Below are positions 46,916 to 56,313 of a stretch of DNA of 64,000 nucleotides, one piece after another (the first letter of the stretch is position 1; each line of letters starts with the position of its first letter). The stretch comes from Bog-473 sp963764305. Lineage in GTDB: Bacteria > Actinomycetota > Acidimicrobiia > Acidimicrobiales > RAAP-2. The stretch covers positions 186,001 to 250,000 of the forward strand of contig CAVXSD010000009.1 in NCBI GenBank assembly GCA_963764305.1, given 5' to 3'. The position numbers and the translations under genes were made by a program. Below the pieces are notes generated by a model. It did no database searches. It was not told the DNA's origin and saw nothing but the letters and a program-made list of their open reading frames with translations.

Positions 46916-47359
46916 TCACGTGCCGGTGTGCCCGAAGCCGCCGACGCCCCGCTGCGACTCCCCCAGACGTGCCTCTCCGACCAGCTCGAAGGCGGCCAGT
47001 TCGACCCGGATCAGCACCAGTTCCGCGATGCGGTCGCCCCGGCTCACCGCATAGTCGTGCTCGGGGTCGTGGTTCACCAGCACGACCTGGAGCTCGCCCC
47101 GGTAGCCGGAGTCGACCAGCCCGGGAGCGTTGAGGCAGGTCAGGCCGTGGCGGACGGCCAGCCCGCTCCGCGGCAGCACGAGCCCGGCGAACCCGACAGG
47201 GATTGCGACGGCCACCCCTGTCGGGATCACCGCCCGGCCGCCCCGGCAGGGCAGCACGACGTCGGTGCGGGCGATCAGGTCGACGCCGGCATCGCCCTCA
47301 CGGGCGTAGCGGGGCACCGGCAGCTCCTCGTCGAGCTGGTGCAAGGGGACACGCAGCAT
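46916..47359 (-). CDS. dut: Deoxyuridine 5'-triphosphate nucleotidohydrolase
   Basis: A 147-residue trimeric dUTPase converting dUTP to dUMP and pyrophosphate. All five motifs are visible: GDAGVDLIA (1), LVLPRSGLAV (2), NAPGLVDSGYRGELQV (3, with the catalytic Asp), GDRIAELVLI (4) and the C-terminal arm RGVGGFGHTG (5). The start is ATG 47359. It is divergent from orn with 65 bp between the starts and upstream of the WS/DGAT gene in one orientation. Confidence 0.97.
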   Translation of the reverse strand: MLRVPLHQLDEELPVPRYAREGDAGVDLIARTDVVLPCRGGRAVIPTGVAVAIPVGFAGLVLPRSGLAVRHGLTCLNAPGLVDSGYRGELQVVLVNHDPEHDYAVSRGDRIAELVLIRVELAAFELVGEARLGESQRGVGGFGHTGT

Positions 47360-47424
47360 CGCCGGACATTACAAGGGGCGGAGCCAACTTCGGTCCCTGG
47401 GCCCGACCGGTAGCATGCCCGCGC

Positions 47425-47985
47425 GTGCTCGCCTGGATCGATCTCGAGATGACGGGACTCGATCCGGCGCGCCACACCATCGTGGAGATCGCAAGCCTCA
47501 TCACCGACGACGACCTGCAACTGGTGCAAGAAGGTCCCGACCTGGTGGTGCACGCCTCCCCGGCGCAACTGGCCGAGATGGATGAGTTCGTGCGCACCAT
47601 GCACACCCGTTCGGGCCTCCTGGCTGCCATGGAGGCATCGACGCTGAGCCTCGCCGACGCCGGCGCCCAGACCCTGGCCTTCCTGAAGGGGCACATCCCC
47701 GAGGCGCGCAAGGTGCCCCTGGCGGGAAACTCCATCGGGACCGATCGGCGCTTCCTGGCCACGCAGCTGCCGGAGATCGAGGACTACCTCCACTACCGCT
47801 CCGTCGACGTGTCGACCGTCAAGGAGCTCTGCCGGCGCTGGCTCCCCGACGTCTACAAGGCGTCCCCAGAGAAGAAGGGCGGCCATCGGGCCCTCCAGGA
47901 CATCCGCGAGTCCGTGGCGGAGCTGGCCTACTACCGCGCCGCGATCTTCGACCGGCCCGTCGGGACCGAAAAGGAGACCACATGA
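47425..47985 (+). CDS. orn: Oligoribonuclease
   Basis: A 186-residue DEDDh 3'-5' exoribonuclease that degrades di- and oligoribonucleotides, including pGpG. Catalytic residues: Asp and Glu in LAWIDLEMTGLD, Asp in NSIGTDRRFLATQLP, His and Asp in KKGGHRALQDIRESV. GTG 47425 is taken as start; a nearby ATG at 47415 is out of frame. The TGA overlaps the ATG of the next gene by 4 bp. The length is normal for the family. Confidence 0.96.
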   Translation: MLAWIDLEMTGLDPARHTIVEIASLITDDDLQLVQEGPDLVVHASPAQLAEMDEFVRTMHTRSGLLAAMEASTLSLADAGAQTLAFLKGHIPEARKVPLAGNSIGTDRRFLATQLPEIEDYLHYRSVDVSTVKELCRRWLPDVYKASPEKKGGHRALQDIRESVAELAYYRAAIFDRPVGTEKETT

Positions 47986-49776
47986 GCACGACCGGCAAGG
48001 ATGCACCCTCGATGTCCATCGCCGAGGCCGACGCGGCGCTCACCGCGCCCGGGCAGCTCTTCGAGATGGAGGAGCTCGACATCCGCGGCGTGCCGACCCG
48101 GACCTGGAAGTACGCTCCCCCTCCCTCCGGGCGATCATCGACATGTCACTCGGGCACGGTGACGCCGTGTTCCTCGTCTACGAGGACGAGAGGACGACCT
48201 TCGCCGAGCACTACCGCATCGCCTGCACCCTGGCCCACCGGCTCCAGTTCGACCTTCGGGATCGAACAGGGCGATCGCGTCGCCATCATCATGCGCAACC
48301 TGCCGGAGTGGATCATGGCCTTCTGGGCGGCCACGCTGGCCGGTGCCATCGTCGTCCCGCTGAACGCGTGGTGGAGCGGCGAGGAGCTGCGCTACGGCCT
48401 CGAGGACTCCGGCTCCAAGGTGGCCTTCGTCGACACGGAGCGGGCCGAGCGGATCCGCCCCGTCCTGGCCGGCCTCTCGAGCCTCGCGCGCCGTGATCGT
48501 GGCCGACGAGCACCGCACCGGGCCCGCGGCGCCACTGACGGTCTCCGAACCGGGCCAGGGCGGTGCGTCGGTGGCGGAGTGGCCGTTCGCGCTGGCCCTG
48601 GGCGCCCTGGACGAGGCCGCCTCGCCGCCCGACATCACCATCGACCCGGAGGACGACGCCACCATCTTCTACACGTCGGGCACCACCGGTCGTCCCAAGG
48701 GTGCGGTCGGCACCCACCGGAACATGTGCACCAACCTGATGAGCCTCTTCTTCATCAACACCCGCGGCGCCACGCGATTCGGCAGCCCCCTGGTGCCAAC
48801 GGGCGAGAAGACACAGGCGGCTTTCCTCCTCTCCGTGCCGCTCTTCCATGCCACGGGGTGCCACTCCGTCATGGTCTCCAACCTGGCGGCCGGCGGGAAG
48901 ATCGTGATGATGCACCACTTCGAGCCCGAACGCGCGCTCGAGTTGATCGAGCGGGAGAAGATCGGCACGTTCGGCGGTGTGCCCGCGATGGTCATGCAGG
49001 TGCTCGACTCGCCCAACTTCTCGAAATTCGACACCTCATCCATCCGCGGCGTCTCCTACGGGGGGGCGCCGGCGCCCCCCGACCTCGTGCGCCGGATCCG
49101 TGAGGCCTGGCCCATCGGGCAGCCCTCCAACGGGTACGGCCTGACGGAGACTTCGTCGGTCACCTCCATGAACTCCGGGGGCGACTACGTGGCCAAGCCC
49201 GAGAGCGTGGGCCCGCCGGTGCCGGTCTGCGACGTCGCCGTCGTGCCGGAGGACTTCGGCGGCGAAGAACCGGACGCCACGCTTCCCCACGGGCCCGAGG
49301 TCCGGGGCGAGCTGTGGATCAAGGGCCCCAACGTCGTCCGCGGCTACTGGAACCGGCCGGACGAGACGGCCAAGACCTTCAGCCGAGGCTGGCTGCACTC
49401 GGGTGACGTGGCCCGCCTGGACGAGGACAACTTCATCTACATCGTCGACCGGGCCAAGGACATGATCATCCGGGGCGGTGAGAATGTGTACTCGGTGCAG
49501 GTCGAGGCGGCCCTCTTCGAGCACCCCGCCGTTGCCGACTGCGCGGTGGTCGGGGTGCCCGACCCGATCCTCGGCGAGGAGGTGGGGGCCGTCATCGTGC
49601 TGCGTCCCGGTGCCAAGGTCACGTCGGACGAGCTGCAGCTGCACGTGAAGGCGAGGCTGGCCGGCTTCATGGTGCCGACACACATCTGGTTCCGATCCGA
49701 GCCGCTGCCGCGCAACCCGCAGGGGAAGGTGCTCAAGCGCGAGCTGCGCGACACGCTCGTTCCCCGGCCGGCCTGA
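47982..49776 (+). CDS. Acyl-CoA synthetase (AMP-forming), three frameshifts
   Basis: An AMP-dependent synthetase/ligase of about 598 residues. Motifs: the P-loop-like IFYTSGTTGRPKGAVGTHRN, GYGLTETSSVTSMN, the hinge region WLHSGDVARLDEDNFIYIVDRAKDMIIRGGENVYSVQVE and the catalytic Lys in NPQGKVLKRELRD. Homology changes frame near 48125 (C-run), near 48250 and near 48485; correcting all three gives a continuous N-terminal domain (AIIDMSLGHGDAVFLVYEDERTTF, GDRVAIIMRNLPEWIMAFWAA). Three indels within 370 bp followed by 1.3 kb of intact frame point to local sequence error or early decay. It probably activates fatty acids. Confidence 0.88.
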
Positions 49777-49784
49777 GGATTCGC

Positions 49785-50385
49785 TCAGGCGGTGTCGGGC
49801 TGCCGCCCGGTGAGCCCGAGCAGGCGGTCGAGCAGGGGCGCCGTCTCGGGCACCGGAACGGCCGCTGGAAAGACCCCGATGGCGCGCCACTCCTCGGCGT
49901 GCGGGCTCACCTCGTCCCAGATGCCCTGCACCAGGTCCCCTGGGAGGTCAGGATCCACCCCGATCTCCCGGGCGAGGTCGTGCGCCGCGCAATGCCCGGA
50001 ACTGGTTGATCTGCCAGAAGTACTCCCGGACCGTGTAGTCGCCGAAGGACAGGTGCGCCGTCGCGTCCAGGTCCGTCACGAGGGCGGCCGCCGCGCACGC
50101 CCGTTCCACGATCGCCTCGAAGCGGCCGACTGGGTCGGCCCCCAGGAGATCCCCGTCGAATTTGTCGGCGCCGGCTTCGTCCATGGTCATTCCGGCCAGC
50201 ATGTCGGGCACCCACGCATCGTCATAGGCGTGGTAGTTCACAAGGGTGCGCAGCGAGGGCGGCTCGGGCCTGCTGCGCGTGGCGAAGCCGGTGGGCAGGA
50301 TCATGTCCCACTGCCCGGGTTCGATCCGGGCCACCACCCGGGCCAGGGCCCGGTCGGCCAGCTGGAAGACATCGGGTTCAGCCAT
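49785..50385 (-). CDS. TIGR03086-like DinB/maleylpyruvate isomerase-type protein, frameshifted
   Basis: About 200 residues beginning MAEPDVFQLADRALARVVARIEPGQWD at ATG 50385. The segments LRTLVNYHAYDDAWVPDMLAG, HLSFGDYTVREYFWQINQFRALR and, after a frame change near 49998, AHDLAREIGVDPDLPGDLVQGIWDEVSP fit the mycothiol-dependent, DinB-like metal-binding proteins common in actinobacteria. The shift lies in a gcgcggcgcacg run. The stop at 49785 is convergent with the acyl-CoA synthetase, 8 bp away. The substrate is unknown. Confidence 0.75.
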
Positions 50386-50490
50386 CAGCGTCCACTCCTC
50401 GCTCCGCCCGGCACCACCTTGGCGGCGGGGCGCCATCTTCTCCCCGCGTTGTGACGCCGAGGCGTCCGCCCGCCAGAAGCCCTGACGCGG

Positions 50491-50518
50491 CCGTGCCGGC
50501 CACGAAGGGCCGGCACGG
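50491..50518 (-). terminator. GC-rich hairpin after peroxiredoxin gene
   Basis: An 11-bp perfect stem (ccgtgccggcc with ggccggcacgg) closes a six-base loop acgaag. It lies 43 bp past the stop codon of the minus-strand peroxiredoxin gene and before the next gene start. There is no T-tract, as is usual for actinobacterial terminators. Confidence 0.55.
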
Positions 50519-50560
50519 GCCACGAGTCCGCCCGAGCGTCTTGGGCGACAGACGCGTTTC

Positions 50561-51196
50561 TCAGCGGTTGGGCTGGGGCGTCACCCGCAGGTAGGGCTTG
50601 AGGGCCTTCCAGCCCTTGGGGAACCGGCCCTTGGCGTCGTCGTCGCTGACCGCGGGAACGATGATGACGTCATCACCGTCGGTCCAGTTGACCGGCGTAG
50701 CCACCGAGTAGTCGGCGGTCAGCTGCAGGGAGTCGAGGACGCGGATGATCTCGTCGACGTTGCGCCCCGTCGAGGCGGGGTAGGTCAGGGTGAGCTTGAC
50801 CTTCTTGTCCGGCCCGATGACGAAGACCGAGCGCACCGTGAGGGTATCGCTGGCGTTGGGGTGGATCATGTCGTAGAGGTCCGCCACCTTGCGGTCCTCG
50901 TCGCCGATCAGCGGGAAGGAAAGGGCCGAACCCTGCGTCTCCTCGATGTCCCCCGCCCAACCCTTGTGGGACTCGACCGAGTCGACCGAGAGGCCGATGA
51001 GCTTGGCGTTGCGCTTGTCGAATTCCGGCTTGGCCTTGGAGAACGCCCCGAGCTCGGTCGTGCAGACGGGCGTGAAGTCCTTGGGGTGGGAGAAGAGGAT
51101 CCCCCAGCTGTCACCCAACCACTCGTGGAAGTTGATGGTGCCTTCGGTCGTGTCCGCCGTGAAGTCAGGGGCGGTGTCCCCGAGTCGTACTGCCAT
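50561..51196 (-). CDS. 1-Cys peroxiredoxin (Prx6-type)
   Basis: A 211-residue thiol peroxidase that reduces peroxides. The peroxidatic Cys is in HPKDFTPVCTTELGAF (about residue 46). The long C-terminal domain, with RNVDEIIRVLDSLQLTADYSVATPVNW and the VIIVPAVSDDDAKGRFP segment, identifies the Prx6 group, which lacks a typical resolving Cys; none is visible. ATG 51196 follows AGGAGGAG by a few bases, so the longer upstream frame is not needed. It is transcribed alone and ends before the hairpin at 50491. Confidence 0.95.
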   Translation of the reverse strand: MAVRLGDTAPDFTADTTEGTINFHEWLGDSWGILFSHPKDFTPVCTTELGAFSKAKPEFDKRNAKLIGLSVDSVESHKGWAGDIEETQGSALSFPLIGDEDRKVADLYDMIHPNASDTLTVRSVFVIGPDKKVKLTLTYPASTGRNVDEIIRVLDSLQLTADYSVATPVNWTDGDDVIIVPAVSDDDAKGRFPKGWKALKPYLRVTPQPNR

Positions 51197-51384
51197 GTGC
51201 TCCTCCTGGAATCGTGCAAGTCCGTATGTGCGGAGTGTGACCTTACCGGTTGCACCGGCAATTGTCGACACGATTGGTCATCTTTCCGATTGCCCGGGCT
51301 GCCACGACGAAAAGGGTCTCTCACCTGGGAACAAGCTGAATCACCATGTGCGGGCACGCCGCCCCGCCGTGCGAGAATGTGTTC

Positions 51385-52224
51385 ATGTGTCCCTCAGCGC
51401 CGACGGACGAGCCGACGGACGAGTCGTCTCCGGGGATCTACGCGCCCTACCGGACCGACCCGCTGCTCGTCGAGCACGACGGCCCGGTGACGGTGATCAC
51501 GATCAACCGCCCCGAACGCCGGAACGCCGTCGACAGCGTCTGCGCCGACCAGCTGCGGGAGGCCTTCCTGTCCTTCGACGGTGATGACGAGCGCTCCGTG
51601 GCCGTGCTCACCGGGGCCGGCGGCACCTTCTGCGCCGGTGCCGACCTGAAGGCCGTGGCCGAGGGGGACCGCCGGCCCATCCCCGACCACGGTCCCGGAC
51701 CGATGGGACCGACGCGTCTCACACTGTCCAAGCCGGTGGTCGCCGCCGTCGAAGGGTATGCGGTTGCCGGCGGCATCGAGCTCGCACTCTGGTGCGACCT
51801 GCGGGTGGCGGCCGAGGATGCGGTCTTCGGCGTGTTCTGCCGTCGCTTCGGTGTGCCGCTCTGTGATCTCGGGACGGTGCGGCTGCCCCGCATCGTCGGG
51901 CACGGGCGGGCCATGGACCTCATCCTCACCGGCCGCGCCGTGGGGGCACCCGAGGCGCTCGCCATCGGACTGGCCACTCGTGTCGTCGCCCCGGGCGAGG
52001 CACTGGCCGCCGCGGTGGTGCTGGCGCACCAGCTGGCCGCGTTGCCCCAGGTGTGCATGCGTTCGGACCGGATGAGCGCGCTCGAGCAGTGGGGGTCGAC
52101 CGAGGAGGACGCCGCGGTCGGCGAGGCGCGTCGCGGCCGTGACGTCGTGCGCAGCGGGGAGACGCTCGAGGGAGCGATGCGATTCGCAGGGGGTGCGGGC
52201 CGGCGTGGCACTGCGCTCGACTGA
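51385..52224 (+). CDS. Enoyl-CoA hydratase/isomerase family protein
   Basis: About 279 residues of crotonase fold: ITINRPERRNAVDSVCADQL, the oxyanion-hole segment GTFCAGADLKAVAEG, and KPVVAAVEGYAVAGGIELALWCDLRVAAEDAVFGV. The second catalytic Glu position of hydratases lies in FCRRFGVPLCDLGTVRLPRIVG, where Asp/Cys replace the usual Glu, so hydration is uncertain and another crotonase activity is possible. ATG 51385 or an upstream ATG may be used. It overlaps the next gene by about 30 bp in another frame. Confidence 0.88.
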   Translation: MCPSAPTDEPTDESSPGIYAPYRTDPLLVEHDGPVTVITINRPERRNAVDSVCADQLREAFLSFDGDDERSVAVLTGAGGTFCAGADLKAVAEGDRRPIPDHGPGPMGPTRLTLSKPVVAAVEGYAVAGGIELALWCDLRVAAEDAVFGVFCRRFGVPLCDLGTVRLPRIVGHGRAMDLILTGRAVGAPEALAIGLATRVVAPGEALAAAVVLAHQLAALPQVCMRSDRMSALEQWGSTEEDAAVGEARRGRDVVRSGETLEGAMRFAGGAGRRGTALD

Positions 52225-52969
52225 CGACACCGCGAACGGGCCCGGGTCACCGACGCGCCCGACCGTCGCCGCCTTCGACTTCGACGGCACGCTCACCGAT
52301 TCGGGGAGTGTGTTCCCCTTCCTGGTCAGCTTGCGCGGTGCCTGGCCGGTCCTGCGCGCCGTCCTGCGGCTCTCCCCTGCCCTCCTGCATGCCTCCATCG
52401 CCGCCGGCACGGCGGCCGACGACGTCAAGGAGAAGCTGTTCACCCGGCTGCTCGGCGGCCTCGCCGTCAGCGAGGTCGACCGCCGCTCGGCCGTCTTCGC
52501 CCGCCGGTACTTGCAGCGCCACCTGCGCGCCGACGTGCACCGCCGCCTCGAGTGGCACCGCCGGCAGGGGCACCACACCGTGATCGTGTCGGCTTCACCC
52601 GAGTGCTACGTGAGCCCGGCCGGGGAGGAGCTCGGTGTCGACGGCGTGGTGGCGACCCGGCTCGCCGTCGGCGGCGGGGGGCTCCTCACCGGTGGCTACG
52701 AGGGGAAGAACTGCCGGGGAGCGGAGAAATACGCCCGCCTCGTCGTCCATCTCAGGGCGCAGGGCCTGCTCTCCAACGGCGGCGGCGAGCAGCAGCCCGT
52801 GTTGTGGGTCTACGGCAACAGCCGGGGCGACCTGCGCCTGCTCAACGCGGCCGACCATGGTGTCGACGCCGGCCGCCTGGGGCCGCTCGGGCGCCTGCGC
52901 CGGTTCCCCCGGCTCTCAGAGGTGGTCGCTTCAGCCCGGGGTGGCGGCGATGCCGACGACGTGGCCTGA
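52193..52969 (+). CDS. HAD-IB family phosphatase
   Basis: About 258 residues. HAD motif I is FDFDGTLTDSGSVFPFL, motif II is TVIVSASPECYVSPAGEELGVDGVVATRL, motif III is the Lys of YARLVVHL or the preceding GKNCRGAEKYA, and motif IV is LWVYGNSRGDLRLLNAADHG. The layout is that of SerB-like and lysophospholipid-type HAD-IB enzymes (cap domain after FPFLVSLRGAWPVL). GTG 52193 or 52205 inside the enoyl-CoA hydratase end are the plausible starts. Its 3' end overlaps the convergent secreted-protein gene by 39 bp. Confidence 0.85.
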   Translation: MRAGVALRSTDDTANGPGSPTRPTVAAFDFDGTLTDSGSVFPFLVSLRGAWPVLRAVLRLSPALLHASIAAGTAADDVKEKLFTRLLGGLAVSEVDRRSAVFARRYLQRHLRADVHRRLEWHRRQGHHTVIVSASPECYVSPAGEELGVDGVVATRLAVGGGGLLTGGYEGKNCRGAEKYARLVVHLRAQGLLSNGGGEQQPVLWVYGNSRGDLRLLNAADHGVDAGRLGPLGRLRRFPRLSEVVASARGGGDADDVA

Positions 52970-55105
52970 GTAGCCCGGCACGGCAGTGGTGACGTCCCCG
53001 AGGTAGGGCGCGTCACCGAAGGCGAAGGCCTGGCCGCTGCCGTTGACGGCGTCGAATCCCCGCCCGCTGAAGTCCGGGATGAGTCCGGTCATGGCGCTCT
53101 TCATGGTGGCCGGTGAGGGCGAGCCCGGCGCGATGCCGACCTGCGGCGCGTCGCCGAAGTCGTACACGGTGCCGACGGCACCGAGCACCCAGTACCCGCC
53201 GCCGTCGGGGGTCGGGGCCACGCCGACGAGCGCGGTGGAGGGTGGCGCGCCGCCCAGCGAGCCGAAGAAACCGGCGTCGCCGAAGGCGAAGACGCCACCG
53301 TCGGACGCGATGAGCCAGTAACCCAACCCGTCGTGGGTCGGCACCATCCCGATGACGGGCTTGTTGAGAACCAGGCTGCCGGTGCTGCCGTGGAAGCCGG
53401 CGTCGCCGTAGGCGAAGATCCCGCCGTCGGAGGCCACGAGCCAGTACCCACCGCCGTCGGGCGTCACCGCCATGCCCACCATGGGCTTGTTCAGGCGGAT
53501 GCTCCCGGTGCTGCCGTGGAACGGCGCGTCGCCGAAGCTGAACACCCCACCATCCGTGGCCACCTCCCAATAGCCGCCGGCATCGTGCGTCGAGGCCATG
53601 CCGACCACGGGCCGGTTGAGCCGCATGCCCCCCGTGCTGCCGTGGAACTGCGCGTTGCCGAAGCTGAACACGCCGCCGTCGGATGCGTTGATCCAGTAGC
53701 CGCCGACGCCGCCGCTCGTGCCGACGGTCCCCGTCCCGCCCGGAAGGCTCGTCAATTGCGCCGGGCCGTAGTAGTGATCCACGATCTGTTGGTAGGTCCA
53801 GTTCCCATCGCCGTTGTCCTGACCGATGGCGTAGCCGAGCGCACCCCACTGACCCATTCCGATGCCGTGGCCCCAACCCTGGCCTTCGATGGAGACGGTG
53901 TTGTTGCTGGTCGACGTCACGCTGAAGAGATCCGAATTGAGACCGAGGTCGCCGTAGAACTCGGTGCCGGGAATGGTCATGCCGGAGGGCGCCCCGGTTC
54001 CGTCGAGCGTGATGGTGTCGACCCTCCCGAAGCTGGCCTCGTTGTAGGGACGGCCCGGATCGAACACCGCGCCGCCGAAACCGGTGAAGGTGCCGATCTG
54101 GGGCCACGTGGCCTGCACGGTGGCGAAGCTGACCGCGGTCGTCCATTGGTGGTTGGGGTTGCAGGCGCCGGCCACGCACACCGCGTCGCCATCGTCGGGC
54201 ACGGCGGTAAACGGCGATTCCTCGTTGGCACTCGAGGTGTAGCCACCTGTCGACGCGGAGTATTCGGTTGTGGCGATCTGACCGCCGGGCATCACCATCA
54301 CCTGGCCGGCGGTGTCGTTGGCGGCGGCCACGCTCGTCGCCGTCTCGTACTGGGTGCCGCGGTACGTCTGGCAGGTGAGGTCGCAGGTGTCGGCGTAGCC
54401 GCCGTAGCCGCCCGGGTTGGCCAGGACGTAGGAGCGAACGGCCACCGCTTGGGCCTCGAGCTCCTGGAAGCCCCAGCTCATTCCCTGGGGGCCGGCACCA
54501 CCCAGGCTGGCCCAGCTCGACGGCGATTCGCCTGGCACCGTGTCGGCCACGTACTGCTCGAGCGGCAGCGTATTGACCGACCGCGCCTGACCCAGCGAGT
54601 TGTAGAGCCCGGTCAGCGTGCCGTGGACCGTCGGGCTGCCGCTGGCCACGCAGAGCGTCAGGAGTCCGCCACCGACCGGCGATGCCGTGGGCGTGGTTTG
54701 ATTCGCCGACACCGGGGTCCAGGGGCCGGCACATCCGGGACCGGTGTCGACCTCCCAGGTCCCTGCAGCCTGATGGAACCGAACGGCCGCCGCGCTGGGC
54801 ACCCCCGGCGCCGACACACCGCCACCCGCCGCCTGCACAATGACGTCGAGTCCGTCGTTCTCGGTCATGTCGATGCGGACGTTGGTCGCGTCACCCGGCA
54901 GCGCGTGCGGCTGGGAAGGGATCAGCGCAGGCACCGATGGCCGGTCGGGCGCGGCGAGATCGGCCCCCGCCTGGGACGCCTGGGACGCCTGGGCGAGCAG
55001 GGCGGCGGGAGCGGCAAAAAACAGCGAGAGGAAGAGCATCCCGAGCGTTTTGGAGGTGCGGCGGCGCAGGAGACGGGGAGGCGCGACATCGGTACCGACC
55101 AACAC
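52931..55105 (-). CDS. Secreted SpoIID/LytB-domain protein with GYWxVASDGG repeats
   Basis: A 724-residue protein with an N-terminal signal (TLGMLFLSLFFAAPAALLAQ). The SpoIID/LytB domain spans about 165-460: LEQYVADTVPGESPSSW, ELEAQAVAVRSYVLAN, CQTYRGTQYETATSVAAANDT and GQGWGHGIGMGQWGALGYA. SpoIID homologues are lytic transglycosylases acting on peptidoglycan. The C-terminal 240 residues are six or so units of about 43 residues of the form GYWLVASDGGIFAYGDAGFHGSTGS, probably a beta-propeller. The same repeat ends the protein at 59634-61934, at the other side of the glycosyltransferase locus. Confidence 0.9.
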   Translation of the reverse strand: MLVGTDVAPPRLLRRRTSKTLGMLFLSLFFAAPAALLAQASQASQAGADLAAPDRPSVPALIPSQPHALPGDATNVRIDMTENDGLDVIVQAAGGGVSAPGVPSAAAVRFHQAAGTWEVDTGPGCAGPWTPVSANQTTPTASPVGGGLLTLCVASGSPTVHGTLTGLYNSLGQARSVNTLPLEQYVADTVPGESPSSWASLGGAGPQGMSWGFQELEAQAVAVRSYVLANPGGYGGYADTCDLTCQTYRGTQYETATSVAAANDTAGQVMVMPGGQIATTEYSASTGGYTSSANEESPFTAVPDDGDAVCVAGACNPNHQWTTAVSFATVQATWPQIGTFTGFGGAVFDPGRPYNEASFGRVDTITLDGTGAPSGMTIPGTEFYGDLGLNSDLFSVTSTSNNTVSIEGQGWGHGIGMGQWGALGYAIGQDNGDGNWTYQQIVDHYYGPAQLTSLPGGTGTVGTSGGVGGYWINASDGGVFSFGNAQFHGSTGGMRLNRPVVGMASTHDAGGYWEVATDGGVFSFGDAPFHGSTGSIRLNKPMVGMAVTPDGGGYWLVASDGGIFAYGDAGFHGSTGSLVLNKPVIGMVPTHDGLGYWLIASDGGVFAFGDAGFFGSLGGAPPSTALVGVAPTPDGGGYWVLGAVGTVYDFGDAPQVGIAPGSPSPATMKSAMTGLIPDFSGRGFDAVNGSGQAFAFGDAPYLGDVTTAVPGYSGHVVGIAATPG

Positions 55106-55195
55106 GATGTGGGAAGGCTACCGGCGCGACCTGGGCAATTTGGTGCATGGGACGCTGCAATCGGGGTGCAGGGAGCACCGGTACACTGCACGGGC

Positions 55196-56275
55196 GTGCG
55201 GGTCGACCAGGTCATACCGTCACTGGCGAGCCGCGACGCCATCGGGGTCCACACGTTGAACCTGCGCGACGGGTTGCGCTCCGTCGGCATCGACTCCGAC
55301 ATCTACTACGGCAGCTACACGCAGGACGTGCAGGGCGAGGGCCGGCCGGTCATCGAGCTCGGCCGGTCGGCCCGTGACCGCTGGTTGCTCTATCAGGCAT
55401 CGATCGGGAGCCCCGTCTACGACATCCTCGCGGCACGGGCGGAGCCCAAGTTGGTGAACTACCACAACATCACTCCGGCCGCGCTGTTACGTGACTGGGA
55501 GCCCGCCGTGGCCTACGAGGTCGCGCTCGGCCGCACCCAGCTGGGGCGGCTCGCCCCCCAGAGTCGCTTGGCCGTCGCCGACTCTGCGTTCAACGAGTCG
55601 GAGCTGCAGGCGCTGGGCTACGAGGAGACCGCCGTCGTCCCCCTGCTGATCGATATGCATTCGAAGAGCGACGAGCCCGATCCCGTCCTGGCGCGCGCGC
55701 TGGCGCGCCGCAAGGAGCGCGAGGGCGGCGCCGACCTGCTCTACGTCGGCAAGATCTCGCCGCACAAGGCGCCGCACGATCTGGTCAAGATGCTCGACGT
55801 CCTGCGGCGCGTCCAGGACCCCGCGGCCCGCCTGCACCTCGTCGGCTCGCCGCTCGGGGAGACCTACGAGCCGGCGTTGCGGGGGTTCATCGCGGAACTC
55901 GGGCTTTCGGACGCCGTGCAACTCCCCGGCTCGGTCAGCGGCGCCGAGCTCGAGGCGTACTTCCAGGCGGCCGACGTCTTCGTCTGCGCCTCGGACCACG
56001 AGGGATTCTGCGTGCCTCTGGCCGAGGCCATGGGACACGGCGTGCCGATCGTCGCCTACGGCGTCACCGCGGTGCCCGAAACCGTCGGCGGGGCGGGGCT
56101 GGTGCTGAAAGACAAGTCGGCGTTGCCGTTCGCGGCGGCCGTGGGCCGGGTGCTCCGGGATGCGACGCTACGCGACGTCCTGGCCGCCGCCGGCCGGGAG
56201 CGGGCCGCCGGGTTCGACCTCAAAGACTCGACGGACCGCTTCGTCTCGCTGGTCCAGCGGGCCGTCGGCGTCTGA
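55196..56275 (+). CDS. Glycosyltransferase family 4 protein
   Basis: A 359-residue GT-B enzyme from GTG 55196. The N-terminal acceptor domain has SRDAIGVHTLNLRDGLRSVGIDSDIYYG and the signature KLVNYHNITPAALL shared by its neighbours. The C-terminal domain has LLYVGKISPHKAPHDLVKML, the donor-binding VFVCASDHEGFCVPLAEAMGHGVPIVAYGVTAVPETVGGAG with the EX7E motif. It transfers a sugar from an activated donor in building a surface glycan. It diverges from the SpoIID gene and converges with the next glycosyltransferase. Confidence 0.93.
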   Translation: MRVDQVIPSLASRDAIGVHTLNLRDGLRSVGIDSDIYYGSYTQDVQGEGRPVIELGRSARDRWLLYQASIGSPVYDILAARAEPKLVNYHNITPAALLRDWEPAVAYEVALGRTQLGRLAPQSRLAVADSAFNESELQALGYEETAVVPLLIDMHSKSDEPDPVLARALARRKEREGGADLLYVGKISPHKAPHDLVKMLDVLRRVQDPAARLHLVGSPLGETYEPALRGFIAELGLSDAVQLPGSVSGAELEAYFQAADVFVCASDHEGFCVPLAEAMGHGVPIVAYGVTAVPETVGGAGLVLKDKSALPFAAAVGRVLRDATLRDVLAAAGRERAAGFDLKDSTDRFVSLVQRAVGV

Positions 56276-56313
56276 AGCAGGCCGGACGCGCCACCGCCCG
56301 GGCGTCAGACGGC

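Noticed and set aside
45417..47054. 545-residue plus-strand frame opposite WS/DGAT and dut
   Set aside because: The minus strand carries all family motifs; the plus frame is compositionally biased and lacks any recognisable domain.
53333..55195. Long plus-strand open frame leading into the glycosyltransferase
   Set aside because: It is the antisense of the SpoIID repeat protein. Its translation is His/Arg/Gly-rich with no domain, a shadow of high-GC codon bias. The real gene starts at GTG 55196.
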